Assembly (NCBI GenBank): GCA_020091685.1
Contig: CM034604.1
Coordinates: forward strand, 11,120,519-11,184,518
Reading direction: 5' to 3'
Source: Lutjanus erythropterus
Lineage: Eukaryota; Chordata; Actinopteri; Lutjaniformes; Lutjanidae
DNA length: 64,000 nt
Shown here piece by piece: positions 10,666-22,589 of the stretch (its first letter is position 1; each line of letters starts with the position of its first letter). The notes under the pieces are model-generated. The model saw only the letters and a list, made by a program, of their open reading frames with translations, was not told the origin of the DNA and did not search any database. Made by a program: the position numbers and the translations under genes.

Positions 10666-12743
10666 CAGAGGAGAGGGGGACTCGACTGTGGAGAAAAGGT
10701 GAGTAGTGGTAGTTCAGAGGTGGTAGTAAACAGTCTGTAGAAATGTCCTTCAGAGGGAAACTTTTTACTTTTATACTCTGAATACATTTCAGAGCCTGTA
10801 TTTCTTCACTTTTATTAGAGTAAAGAAGTTGAATCTATGCTTCTACTTTTACCAGAGTCTCTTTATGCAAGTATCTGTACGTCCTCATGCATAAAGAATG
10901 TGTGCACTTTGCCACATCTGGTAAACTTTATCCAACACAGTTTTGTAAGTAGAAAATACATTCAACATGCAGTCGCTGTAGGCTAGTGATGAGTGTATTA
11001 ATAGGACAGTGAGCTGCTAATAAACCACAGATGTACCAAGTGGAGAAAGTTTGCATGAAAGTACAGTTACACTTTCCAAAAAATTGTTTAAAATGCTAAT
11101 TTTTTAAGGCTGTTTAAAAGGCTTATTTTAAAGTTAAATAAGAAAGTTACAGCCAGCAGACAGTTCGCTTAGTCTCACCTAAGGAGTGGAAACAGGGGGT
11201 CAGCTGGTCTGGCTCTGTCTGAAGGCAGCAAAATCTGCCTACGGAAGGTGAGAGTGCTCACATCATCTGATTAATGTGTGTGTCAGACCCACTACTGTAA
11301 GCCCAAAGAATACATTTCAACAAGCCTGCTGCTAGTGGGCACCACCTGCTCGGGCGCTATCAATAATCCATGAGGGTCCTAATAATGCTGTATCATGGTT
11401 TACCACCTCCACACTGAAGGTCACTTGTGTTCTCTCTCTTTCTGTCACACACACGTACACAAATGCACACTCTGATGCTGATTGATCCTAATTGTACTTA
11501 TTTTACCTCAAATCCCAGCTGCCTGAAAGCCTGCCTGTCTGGCTGGCCGGTCGCTGAAGAGGCCTTTAGCGGGTCAAAGTGATTACACTATCAAGGACAT
11601 CTATTAGAATCCAATTTGGCCAGGTTGGGTCCTCAAACAGGCCCAGCTAACCTCCTTAATGGACATCCATTTATCTCCCGTTGTTTGGGAGCTGTTGCGT
11701 GCGAGATCCGCAGCTTTGGCGCTAAGCAGGATGGATGTGATATTTAGATCAATAGGTCCGGCTTATGGGGAAAAATGTGATGGTATACAGATGATAAGAG
11801 GGTGATATTTCATTGTAAATGTCAGTGTAATGTACCCATCAATGCCCAGGGTGGGGGACCGTGCGCAAACACTATATGAGGCTGTATAGTGTATACATAT
11901 ATGCAGCAACGACACGTGAAGGCACTTCTTCTATTGCTCCCTCTCACACTGGTGAGAATCTATTTGAATAATGAGGAGAAGCACCTGTCAGGCTTGGTTA
12001 TCTTGACACATGAACTGTAGTCCAAACACCTACATACATCTGAAGGGAGAGGGAGAAACAAAGAGACGGAGAGCACACTCACTGCACTGCAGGGTACCTG
12101 CAATTTTTTTTTTTCTTTTTACCATATACCTCGGAGCTTGAATAGACAATCGCAAGAGAGGTGCCGGTGCCGTAATACTGCATCAATCACCGGCCTCGCC
12201 ATGAGAAACCGCTGCTCCGAGATGAGATCCATCACTCTCACAAGGCCACGGGTTTAAAATATGCCATTTGAAGAACATATAACACAGAGTATGTCCTCTT
12301 TGGTGAGTGCTTTTACTCAGAGGTACTTCACTGAGACTGCTTTCTAGGATTTTAGGAGTGGTATTTTTGTAGCACGGATGATCCCGCTGCACATTAAACC
12401 GTGAGTTGCGACTGCTGTGTCCCCGTCCAGCCACTGGGCTCCATAGGTGTCCCCGTCTAAGTGCGTTCTTTACCTCTGACTGTCACAACTGCTCTCAGAG
12501 CCTATCATCTCAGTTAGCCATCTGTGAAAGCACATACAACCCCATTAACCTCAGACCAAATCCCACTGGAAGTTTCTGTGCCATTTTTCATCTAATAAAT
12601 CGCTGCCTGTACAGAGAGTGGAAAAATTAAGCAGATAAACATGGTAGTAAGCTTCACTAATAAGCTGTAGTAAAAATACATGTACATTGGTAACTGTGCT
12701 GTTTTATATACTTGTCATCACTATATCTGTGAACCAAAATTGC
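10666..12743. other. Single-copy non-coding DNA, possibly with conserved elements
   Basis: 11330-11870 and 12180-12620 are complex, non-repetitive and balanced in base composition, with homeodomain-type AT cores (for example TGATTGATCCTAATTG near 11480). Such sequence is typical of conserved non-coding elements in gene deserts, but that label needs alignments. No exon was supported. Confidence 0.3.
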
Positions 12744-12751
12744 CTATATAC

Positions 12752-13139
12752 TAGGCCTGCACGATATTGGAAAAAACTGACATTGTGATTTTTTTTTTAA
12801 CCCTGTGATATATATTGCGATATGAATAAATACAGGAATTTTCACCACATGACTTGAATAGCACTTTATGTTATGCTGCACTGCTGCCATCTTGTGGACA
12901 ATTAACCTGCACTGATCTTGCGACTCACTCCATATGCAGGGGCGTGGTCTGCTTTGGCAAACTCATTAAGAATGATTGTGATTGGTGGATCGCTGCACGC
13001 AGTGTGTGTCAGGTACCCTTGAAATTAGATGAGAACACGTTTAGTTCATTTGCCTCCTACATCGCAGGACCTGCAATGTGACTATTGCGCACACATACAT
13101 TGCGATGACAATGCTCAAACGATATATCGGGCAGCTCTA
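12752..13139. mobile_element. Small hAT-like non-autonomous element
   Basis: Ends TAGGCCTGCACGATAT (left) and, inverted, TAGAGCTGCCCGATAT (right) form terminal inverted repeats with internal TATATTGCGATATG-type sequence on the left arm. Flanking 8-mers CTATATAC (12744-12751) and CTATGTCC (13140-13147) agree at 6 of 8, consistent with an aged 8-bp hAT target duplication. At 388 bp it has no transposase. The terminal motif is common in fish genomes. Confidence 0.7.
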
Positions 13140-13179
13140 CTATGTCCTTTATCGCTTACTTGCATGATATCAGACAGAA

Positions 13180-13265
13180 ATGACTCTTCCCACCAAGTCC
13201 CACCCCTTTTTGCTCTGGGCTTCAGTGACAGTAGAGCAATCTGTCTCCTTTCCTGTTTCCTGTTC
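13180..13265 (-). repeat. Short dispersed repeat, inverted copy
   Basis: Inverse complement of the family at 13808 and 35973. Shared motifs on the minus strand are AGGAAACAGGA, CAGAGCAAAAAGGGGTGGGA and ACTTGG. Probably part of a LINE 3' region (see 35973-36122). Confidence 0.5.
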
Positions 13266-13807
13266 TTAGATTTGCTATGTGCTAAGCATGCCTATGTCAA
13301 AAAGTAAACCAAATGTTGCTGGTGGACCTGTATATTCACATCTTAAAGCCACTACAAGGATTTTTGTAGCTGATTTTCAAACAGTCTCAATTTAATACTG
13401 CTGCCTTCATATGACCTACAAGTTAACAAGACCAACCGCATAAAGATTGTCTATTTCTCTATGGCTATTCTTAACACCTGCCACCGGGTCAGATTCTACT
13501 TGAAACTAGATGAAACCAGCTCATGTTTATATTTCCTAGGTAGATTTACAGTAAGTAGTGCATTGGGCAGTTGCAAATAAGTAGGAGATTTTGATTTAGA
13601 TAATTTTATTTTTGACATTATATTTTGAGGTTATTACGGTTCCAAAATCAACATGTATGAAAGCTCATTAGTAGCTTTAAGTTGGCTAATATCAGAAAAA
13701 CACTAGCTAACTGACTTGATAATCAACATCAATCACAGGCTAGCTAGTTAGCCAGCGTTCTGCTCACATTAGCTTACTTAAGGTGTGACCCTGTATGTTA
13801 CTTTTAT

Positions 13808-13911
13808 AGGAAAAGGAGAGAGTTGGTCAAGGCACCAAGTTCGCTCAACTTTTATTGGACCACAGAGCGAAAAGGGACTTAGGAAGGGTCAATTGTAAAC
13901 ACTCTCTTTTC
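13808..13911 (+). repeat. Short dispersed repeat
   Basis: Shares AGGAAA.GGAGA.AGTTGG, CACCAAG, GCTCAAC, CAGAGC.AAAAGGG, ACTT and GGGTCAATTGTAAA with 35973-36066. This copy lacks the GCTTTATAAGTGCAG tail seen there, so it is truncated. Confidence 0.55.
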
Positions 13912-15816
13912 ATCCTCAGTCTGAAATTGACTTTACTCGGACAGATTTCTGCAGGGGAAGGTGGTTCAATTTTCCTTAAACAATCACTGGAGACCAACGT
14001 ATCCACCTGAATTTAGGGTCACATCGATGTGTTGTCCTGTCAAGACCTCAATACCTTTTTTCTTTTTTTTGTTGTTTTGCCAGAGTTTTAAGAGCAGGGT
14101 GGAGCAAAGTAAAAACAAACTGTCAAGCAATATTGAGATTACATGCTGCCTAAAGGCATACTATACAGAATTTTCCTAATTCTCCCAGTGATCACTTAAA
14201 ACCAGGCCCACATCTCTGCAGACTTTCTGCAGACTGTAAACAAATAGCAATACTGCTTGAATTCAGATTTTCAATCTGGATCACTGCTGAAAACTAAAAA
14301 AGAATATACAGTTTCTGTTTGGGCTTGCTAATGACCTACTAGAAGACACACATACACACTAACTGCTGTGAAACAATCAGAAAATAACATTATATTTCTC
14401 AGATTCACTTTGTTTTTGCCAAAACTGCTCCCTTTCTTCATTCACTCACTAGCTCACTCGATCACTGCTGCTCTCTTGAGCGAGGAAGGAGGGGCCAACT
14501 TTAAACCGAACAGCAAGCAACAAATGCTGCATATTTACTCATCTAAGTAATTGGCACTTTTAATCAGTTTAGAAAAGCCTTTACAGTGTCAATGGTGGCC
14601 GTTATTGTTTTTATTGCTCCTTTTTTGGTTCCAGTGCACAGCTTGACAACAACTTGACACCAGCGCTAGTCCCCTCGCAGCGCTCATTGGATCAATTGCT
14701 TTTCAAAAGAGAAACTGCTGTTTCATGTCACGATGCCAGACGAATCAGTCGGCTCAGTGGAGTGGGCGGACTCAAAGGTCTGCACCCAGAAAAATTGTTT
14801 TCATCATAAAAGCAGAATTGACCCTGAACTTAAGAATTCACTCCAGCTTGCACGCTCGCAGGAAATCACTGTGTTCAGACTGGAGTCAGACCTACAGTAC
14901 GGACTGCTGATATTTCATCATCTCCACCACAGATTTCAGTAGCGTTGATAAAATGAAAGATGGATGTGGATATCCTGGTGGCTCAGGCCATATGCTGCAA
15001 AGATCTTGCATTGTGCAAAGGTATCAGCTGTCTTGAATTCTTTCCACAACAATTGTTACTGTACTCCTTTTGTCTGCTCTCTGCTGTGCTGTCTCCAGTA
15101 ATAAAGCTGAAGTGCCAGGAAAACAAACTTCAAAAAAACACAGAACAAAAACATAACCAAAATCAGAAATAAGGCTTATTATAGGACTGGAAGGCTGTGC
15201 TTATTTATTTACCTGATTGCAGTAAATATTTGGTGCTCAGACCTCATCATAAACATGGTGTTATTATGCTATAGTGGGATCTTATGTTGAGCTGAGTATA
15301 GAATTTTTATAAAAGTGTTTTGAAAAGGTTACATGTGAACAAACATTCACATCTTGCTAAGGCCAAAGGTCGACTGTTCATCGAGTCATGTCAGGATGAG
15401 TGTACCCAAATTAAAACCCTTGATATCAAAGTGAAATATTGCTTTAAAGTGTAGTCGTCTGATGCCAGACGGGGAAAAGGTCTTGGCGAGACACCCCAGC
15501 CACCTGGGCGCCCGGACACCCTGACACCTGGCAGGGCTGACTGTGTGATACTTAAGTGTTTCAGACTCTGGCCAGATGGTTGCGTGGAGAGAGAACACAC
15601 CGCGTACTCGCAGACACATACAGTTTGGCATACAGTTGCCTCGCACAAATAATTCATGTGGGCCAGATGCACTGCAGAACTACAGTCTTAAGCACATGCA
15701 TACACACGGACAGTGCTCACGTTCCCTGCATGTGCTCCATTTATGGGAAGGTGAAAGGCATTTACACTCGATATCAGACATTATGTTGCATATTAATCTT
15801 TACATAACCTTGAAAT
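13912..15816. other. Unassigned non-coding stretch
   Basis: Several frames of 60-93 codons overlap in different phases without splice support. 15450-15610 is GC-richer single-copy sequence. The AGGCATACTATACAGAATTT motif near 14155 resembles a MITE end, but no partner end was found. Confidence 0.35.
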
Positions 15817-16001
15817 TTAAAGGGATAGTCGGATTATTTTAGGTAGTGTTGTATGAGGCACTTAGAGGTCGATAGTGTATTGCCTACAGTAGATGTCAGT
15901 TGGCAAGGCCTCACTTAGGAGAAGCAAAGAGGAGTACCAGCATGGAAGCTAAGCAATGTCCTGCCATGGACAGGGTCAGCATCACAAGGTCATTTAGCCA
16001 C

Positions 16002-16390
16002 TTAAAGGATCAATATGTAACAACTGTGCCTCCTAAAAATGAGTACAGCAGTCCAAATAGCAAGATGGAGCCAAAGACAACATATTGCTCATTTTAGCTG
16101 TCATAAACTACTACTTCTAAAAGTTCATTAATGATTTCTTATGACTCATAAACAGATCCTAACTTATTCTATTAACATTTGGCATTTATTTAACCTATAA
16201 ATTATAGCGAAATGGGCAAACAACATCAACAACAGACTTTTCTCACTGGAATAGAAATTTCAAAGAACACTGCAGCTGTAATGTTATTGTCAGAAAAGCA
16301 AGTATTTCAACTTAGCTTTAATACCTGATAACATGATACAGCCACAGTCATGATTTATTACAGTAAATATTTTACAGATTTCTCCTTTAA
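16002..16390. mobile_element. TTAA-flanked MITE nested in the foldback element
   Basis: Left end TTAAAGGATCAATATGTAA and inverted right end TTAAAGGAGAAATCTGTAA are terminal inverted repeats with TTAA target sites at 16002-16005 and 16387-16390. Host sequence resumes on the right (AAAAGGTCC) exactly where it broke off on the left (CCACTTAA), as the intact copy near 32250 shows. Length 389 bp, no coding capacity. Confidence 0.8.
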
Positions 16391-16419
16391 AAAAGGTCCA
16401 TCTTAAAAAAAGTCAGTGT

Positions 16420-17473
16420 CTTTAGGGATGCACCGATACCAGCATCGGGTATCAGTCACATACTGTCCTCATGTACTCGTACTCATAAAACTACTCCAAT
16501 ACCCCACATCCGACACCACGTCACAAAAAGTAGCCGCTCCATACAAGTAACCATCAAAAGAACCGCCATGTTGTTTGCTGATGCTTACCTTCTTTCTATG
16601 GACTCGCCGTCATCATGAGCGAGAGACTCGCTGTCCTCAACATAATCCATTAATGACTGCAGAGACTCTGGAAACTGTCCGTAAACTTCCATGCAAGTCC
16701 ATGTAAAACTGAAACAAATGCACAGAGAGCACCTGTAGACCGCAGCCACCCGCTGTCCAATGAGTCCCGGCGGATGTCTCGGCAAATTAATCCGAAGACG
16801 AATAAAAAAACACCGCCGCCACCAGTCTGTAACCCTCTTATCTTCATAATAAGCTGCTACAACTTCTCTTTGTGAACTTATTCTTCACCAAACGGCCTGA
16901 CAGCACAGAACACGCAACTTCACTCTTGAGAGTTCACAGCAGGGTCAACAAAACTGTTGCACACATGGCCCCACAGTCATACCTGTCCCCCCGTAAACAA
17001 TGACAGGTAGGAACCAATTAGCTCTGACATGAAGAAGAAACTTAAATACTACACATGTAAACGTGTCATTAAAATACTAGTTAAAATGCTGTAAATGATA
17101 ATGAAATAATTATCATATATAACACAATTTATAATAGTAAACTTAATTCTACAAGTCCATAATAATGTTGTGAAATTATTATACTGAAGTATATCACATA
17201 CACAGTGAACTGCACAGCTTAATAAGGAACACAAAATCAGTAAAGTAACTTACTACAAATAACCTAAAAATGTAATGTGTACAGTAACTATGGTTACACT
17301 TGTAGCACAAAACAGCAACAATGATTTGTTACATTTAGAAAGTGACCATCCAATGAAAATAAAACATGTTTTAAAAGTTATTGTAAGAATTTTACCGGTA
17401 CTTGGTATCGGCAAGTACTCAAATGTAAGTACTTGTACTCAGTTTGAAAAAAAGTGGTATCGGTGCATCCCTA
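16420..17473. mobile_element. hAT-like non-autonomous element nested in the foldback element
   Basis: 16423-16440 (TAGGGATGCACCGATACC) and 17456-17473 are perfect 18-bp inverted repeats. Flanking GTCAGTGT (16412-16419) and GTCATTGT (17474-17481) agree at 7 of 8 and correspond to one site in the intact host copy, fixing the insertion as an 8-bp hAT-type duplication. Three bases (CTT) sit between the left duplication and the repeat. About 1.05 kb, with no transposase motifs seen in its short frames. The perfect ends suggest fairly recent activity. Confidence 0.8.
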
Positions 17474-18086
17474 GTCATTGTAAGTGTATACTATATTTAG
17501 AATATTTTCATTTCTTTACTTTGCTGTCAGACAGCCTTTTCTGACAGGAAACAGCTGTTATGTTACTCCCTCAAAACCAACCAAACTCCATAGGCAAAAT
17601 CAGTCATTTTACACTGCAGGACACGGGAGTTGCTGGTCTACCTCTGCCTTCATATGTTAGTTTGTTTGTGTCATTGTGTAACTTTGGTGTTTTAAAAGGT
17701 AAGTCCTGATTCACTGAAGTCACACAGTAACACAAACAAACCAACAGATCAGGTTAGTGGTAGACCAGCAGCTCCAGCGTTCTGAAAGGTAAAATTTCTA
17801 ATTTCACCTATGGAGTTTCGTTATTTTGGAGAGAGTACTGTTTGGCTCATATAGCAAGGGTTTCCAATTGGAAAAGACAATGGGCAAGAGGACAATGTTA
17901 CATATTCTAGATATGGCTAAAATATGTTTTGCTGCTGTCCCCATCCACAGCAGTGCATTGCTTAGCCTCCTACACCAGTATGCTGCTTCTTCAAACTGGG
18001 GGCGTGCCGATTGCCATCTTCTGCAGGCAATACACCGACTATGGATAAATACCTCATACAACCCCATATCCAAACAATCCCTTTAA

Positions 18087-19960
18087 TGTATGAGGACAGA
18101 ACTATAAAGGTTTCATAGGAAATAGATTTTTCATATTACCTAGCTTTATGTCATTGTCAACAAAATATACTGGGCCTCTTAAATGACTGTACTATTTATA
18201 TGATATATGTACCGGGCTGAGGTTCAAGCTCAGAAAAGGTTACAGCATATATGACCCATCCTGATATGACTCCCCCTCCCTCCACCCACCACCTCACACA
18301 GACATGAAGAAAGAAAGATGGTTCATCTTGGTTATTCAAACTTTTTGTGTGGGAACAGAGACAAAGGTCAGGCTCCAGATTTTGAATAAGGATAATGACA
18401 AAGAGAGAGAAAAAGCAGACACAGAAAGATACAATGAAGCCCTCTGCCCCTCAGAAACTACTTCAGAGGCAGTGGGTGAAACAAAAGCTGGCGCAAAGGG
18501 ACAAACAAAGTAATGAAAGCTCTGAGAATTTTCGAGAAAGATGACACATTTCTTTCATTTGCGGAGAGAACGCCTGCTTATCAAAGCAACGTACAACACA
18601 ATGCTGAAGCACGAGTCATTTTTTCCCTTTTGTTCTTCCCTGCAATTGTACTGGAAATCATATGGCACATAAATCATGTGGACATTTCTTTATTTCTACC
18701 ACGCACACACCAGTGCCATATGCTTTCAAGAGGGAGACCATTTGTTTTTCAAGGGGCCCTTGGAAAAGAGCTTTGATGCCATCCAAGAGATGGAGAAAAA
18801 AAGAGAACAGGCACATTTCATTGAAGTTGCCCCCCTTTGGAAGATAAAGCCAATGTGTATTAGAGAAGAGGGGACGCTGTCTTATATCAAAGCCCTGGAA
18901 TGACTCTCAGGTTCGTTGGAGGTGTAGTGCATCATCGATGGGAGAAATCCCAGTGCTCCCAGTGCTTAAGCAAAGGTGTAGCTACCAGTAAAACCAGCAC
19001 CATCCCCTCTCTGTCTCGCTAAGATCAGTTCATTCATATTCCCTGCCTTCCATCTTCAAGGCAATCGCTCATGTCTCAGTCGTAATAGAAGGTACAGCAG
19101 TCACTTCGACCTAGCGAGAAGGAGCTCCTATTATTCCCTCATTGCGTTGACGGATGATTCCTGGACGCGATAGCAAGAGAGGGAGACGTAATGCACAGAG
19201 AGAAAGAGATAGAATATAAGGGAGAAGGGTAATGCTCGGGCCGCTAATGTTTGCTTTCAGATTTGAAATAAAGCTGCTGCAGGGAGATAGGAGACAGATC
19301 AATCAATGCACAGAGAACGGGGTTAGCATTCTGGGTCTAAGCAGGTGATTTGTCTATGGGCTGAAATGGAATTGGACATTCATACAGGAATGGTTATGAA
19401 TATGGAACCAGGCAGTGACTTTGAAAATGGAACAGTTCAGGATGAGGTGCTCCAGTAAGCCACAGAGACTGCGGTGGGAACAGGTGATGTAGTCTACCAG
19501 GCAGCCATTTTTCATCGCCCGTGTATAAATTCCCCAACGAGGGCTTGGGTTCACATCCTTTGGTATTTTATGTGCTGTGATCCTTCTTCCTCCGTAACAC
19601 TCGCTGACTTCTCAGCATTTAAATGAAGAGGACACAAAGGAAGAAAGACACTAGAAAGGTGTTATTCATCCCATATCCTGGGAGAAAGAATGTGTTCATG
19701 TGGGTGTGTCTGCAGGCTTTCAGCTATCTCATTCTCTCTTATACTCAGATGCCCTATCTGTATTGAAAGAGTTATTGGTCACTGTCATATTTCTTCCTGT
19801 TCATATTTACAGACCATGCAGCAGGCCCTCCCCAAAAGTACAATTTGTCTCCTATGCAAAAATGCATAAAGTTCAGCTAAAGCTAACGTCAACTAGCCAA
19901 ATTACACATGTATCCTCCATAGTTGTGATGGTATTTTTAACAAAACTGCCTCTTGTCATT
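18087..19960. other. Single-copy non-coding stretch
   Basis: 18510-18960 and 18990-19330 are complex and non-repetitive. Frames of 61-89 codons overlap in different phases and do not resemble proteins I know. May hold conserved non-coding sequence; nothing firm. Confidence 0.3.
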
Positions 19961-20530
19961 ATTATGATTTTGGGTTTCTGTCCAGTTATGTCCTGTTTCA
20001 TCTTGTAAGAGCTTTTTCTCATGTAACTGTTAACTTCCTGTCTTAGTTTTTCCCCGCCTTTTTGATTACTTATTTGTTTCACCTGTCTGTGGTGTGCACC
20101 CTGTGTATTTAGTTTTGAGTTTAGCATTTCAAGCCCTTGCCCAGTGTTTTCTGCACTTTTTGGATTCTGCTTGTTTTTCAGATTCTGCTTGTTTTGTTTT
20201 GGGACTTTGGATTATCTGCCTTTATTTTGTAAGAGTCTTGTTTACTTTCTGTCTGCCTTTTTGATTGCTAAATTCATGTCACCTTTCCCAGATTTGTGCC
20301 CTGTGTATTTAGTCTTTGTGGTTTTCCCCCTTTTGTTGCCAGGTCATCTTCATCTTCAAGCCTCTCCAGCCTTTACCCAGTACTTTCTTTATTTTTTGGA
20401 TTCTGCTTGTCTTTGTTTTTGGACTTTGGATTACCTGCCAGCCTATTTTCGTTTGCCTCTGGACTTTTTTTTTTTTTTTTTTTTACCTCCATAAGCTTTC
20501 AGTATTTTGACTTTGCATTTTGATTAAATC
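19960..20530 (+). repeat. T-rich interspersed repeat with internal ~200-240-bp duplication
   Basis: Motifs GCCTTTTTGATT (about 20056 and 20264), CCTGTGTATTTAG (about 20100 and 20299) and TTGGATTCTGCTTG (about 20160 and 20398) recur in order, so one unit is duplicated. The element ends in GGACTTTGGATTACCTGCC, a T20 run (20465-20484) and a TTGATTAAAT motif. Strong strand asymmetry and this wording are familiar from an abundant teleost family that I cannot classify. The 116-codon frame is a by-product of T-richness. Confidence 0.5.
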
Positions 20531-21170
20531 ATTTAAACGGCATCTGCTCTGCCTCCTCTCTGCATTTTAAGTCTAACCTCTTGTTTTTGCTACCCTGCTT
20601 GACAAATATGATAGTGGCTGCCCACATGCATAAGAACCAAAAGATTATCACGCCTGCAATGATGGTTCTAGGACTAAAAAGTCCATTGCAAACACTTCTA
20701 TCGGCCTACAGGCCAACAAACTCCACAGCACCTGAATGACCTTTGGTTGGGGTGTATCAGAGACAATTCAACACGCCCAAGTCTTGGAAAAAACTTCAAC
20801 ATACTTAAACATTCCAGGCCAATAACAACAATTTTGAGCAGAGTCAGAATCTCTCTCTTCAATACAGCAGACAACAAAAGTTGCTTGGCTCTTCCTTCTG
20901 GTATTTTCCATAGTTGCTTTTGGAGCAAAATTCCCTCATGTTATGTCTCTGGACATTGTTGTTGAGTTGCAACAAAGGGATATTTCTCGCATGTAGGTTT
21001 GTTGCTTGGACACAGTACTGGCAATAAACCTACACACAATCACCACGGCAGGATGAACCCACTCAGTTTGGCCAAGTCAGATTGTGATCTTTAGAGTTTA
21101 TGCACAGAATGAAAACTATAGACTTTCTTTTTATGGAGTCACTCTGTTATTTCACTGAGGAGCAATGATT
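20531..21170. other. Unassigned non-coding stretch
   Basis: No gene, no clear repeat boundary. Short frames on both strands overlap at 20698-20965 and are each other's shadows. Confidence 0.35.
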
Positions 21171-21436
21171 GTAACTCTTTCAGTGTCAGTACAGTTCACA
21201 TTAAATTACACCAAAATTACAAATACATATCTCCCCCTTCCCTGTAGTGCTATTTATCCATCTAGATTGTTTTGGTGTGAGTTTCAGAGTTTTGGGGAGG
21301 CAGAGATGTGTACAGATGATATCTTTAAACCTTACAACACACACCAAAACACACACCAAAATCGAGATGGGTAAATAGCACTACAGGCCGGAGCTAAAAT
21401 ATGTATTTTTAATTATGGGGTGAACTGTCCCTTTAA
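21171..21436. mobile_element. TTAA-flanked foldback MITE, left end decayed
   Basis: The right end ...GGGGTGAACTGTCCCTTTAA (TTAA at 21433-21436) is intact. The left arm carries the inverse CAGTTCAC at 21192. The arms then pair over most of their length (CTGTAGTGCTATTTA on the left against TAAATAGCACTACAG on the right). The left terminal TTAAAGGGA has degenerated. Typical of small piggyBac-like foldback families in fish. Confidence 0.7.
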
Positions 21437-22585
21437 GATATACTCGAAAGGATCTGTATATCTCTCTCTGGAAAGTTCCATTATAGAGAGCCCGGGGGAG
21501 GTGAGATGGAGGGATGGTGCAGGTGTCACCTTGACGAGTGCACTAAATTAAGCAAGGAAGTGTTTTATTTCCTGTGAAGTCAGTGTTTTTTTTTAACAAA
21601 AGAGGATGTGTTACTGTTGTATTTCAAAAGTTACATTGTATTGCTGTAAATTTATTTGTGATGACTTGTGTTTAGAACGTACTCCCGGACTTATTTTTAC
21701 AATCCAAACATTTATGACCTTAAACCTTCCCAGCATCCCATCTCCTCAAGTACAGCATCATCCTATGTGAACTTGCGTGGTTGTCAGTGCGCACACGTGT
21801 GGGCCCATGTGCCATAAAATGTGTAAATGTAAATAACACTGAAGTTTGTAGCCATTAGTAAATGTCAAAAGTCATTCATGCCTCAGTATAAAACTAAGGT
21901 GCAATTTAGTGCAGCCAGTTTGTGTTGAATCACACCTATCCAGCCCTAAATCAAGCCGTGCCCTATGAATCAGCTGTGCCCTTGTGATTCATTGCAGCTG
22001 ATTTGGATCTGAAATGTCCTTCCCTCCCACTTACGCTATCTGATTGGCTTCCTGATGTAGCTTCCTCCCATCTCCTTCCATTTGTCTAATGAAGAGACTA
22101 TTGATTACTCATGCAGACAGATGGACAGACAGATGGACAGAGAAATAGTGACAAAGAGAGGAATAAACATACAAACAAATACAGACGCGTTGCACGACAA
22201 GGGGACAGGCTGGTGTGCCAACAACAGCCGTGAGTCAGTGTTTATGTATGAGAGATCACATCGAGATGGGATAATCAAAGGCGAATCAGTTTTACATATT
22301 TGACTCACACCATATTTCATGAAAAATATGGGGCCATTGAAAAACATGCATTTGAGGCAATGAGATTCCTTTTCAAGTACATAGTACAAAGCCACAGTGT
22401 TTTCACTGTGTTCAGCCTCACTGGGTATGTTTGCACTGCCATGATCAACATTTGGTGCTGAAGATGTAGCTGACAAATGGGTGCAACTTCAAAGAAAATC
22501 TTCAAATAGGCAGAGCTCCTTTCTGTTTTATCTGATGGTACAATGAACATTTTTCAGCCACACTACTGGCATGGCTCTAGGGATG
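21437..22585. other. Unassigned non-coding stretch
   Basis: Contains a short ATGGACAGACAG repetition at about 22118-22142 and small frames in conflict on both strands (22082-22476). No gene supported. Confidence 0.35.
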
Positions 22586-22589
22586 GTGT

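Larger units (their letters stand above)
15817..18086. mobile_element. TTAA-flanked foldback MITE (piggyBac-like), interrupted by two later insertions
   Basis: Starts TTAAAGGGATAGTCGGATTA at 15817. It ends with the inverse (AATCCCTTTAA) at 18076-18086, with TTAA at both edges as left by piggyBac-type transposition. It is a second copy of the element at 32098-32964. Removing the two nested insertions (16002-16390 and 16420-17473) leaves about 820 bp that matches that copy arm by arm. The whole is one long imperfect inverted repeat; no transposase is present. Confidence 0.8.
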
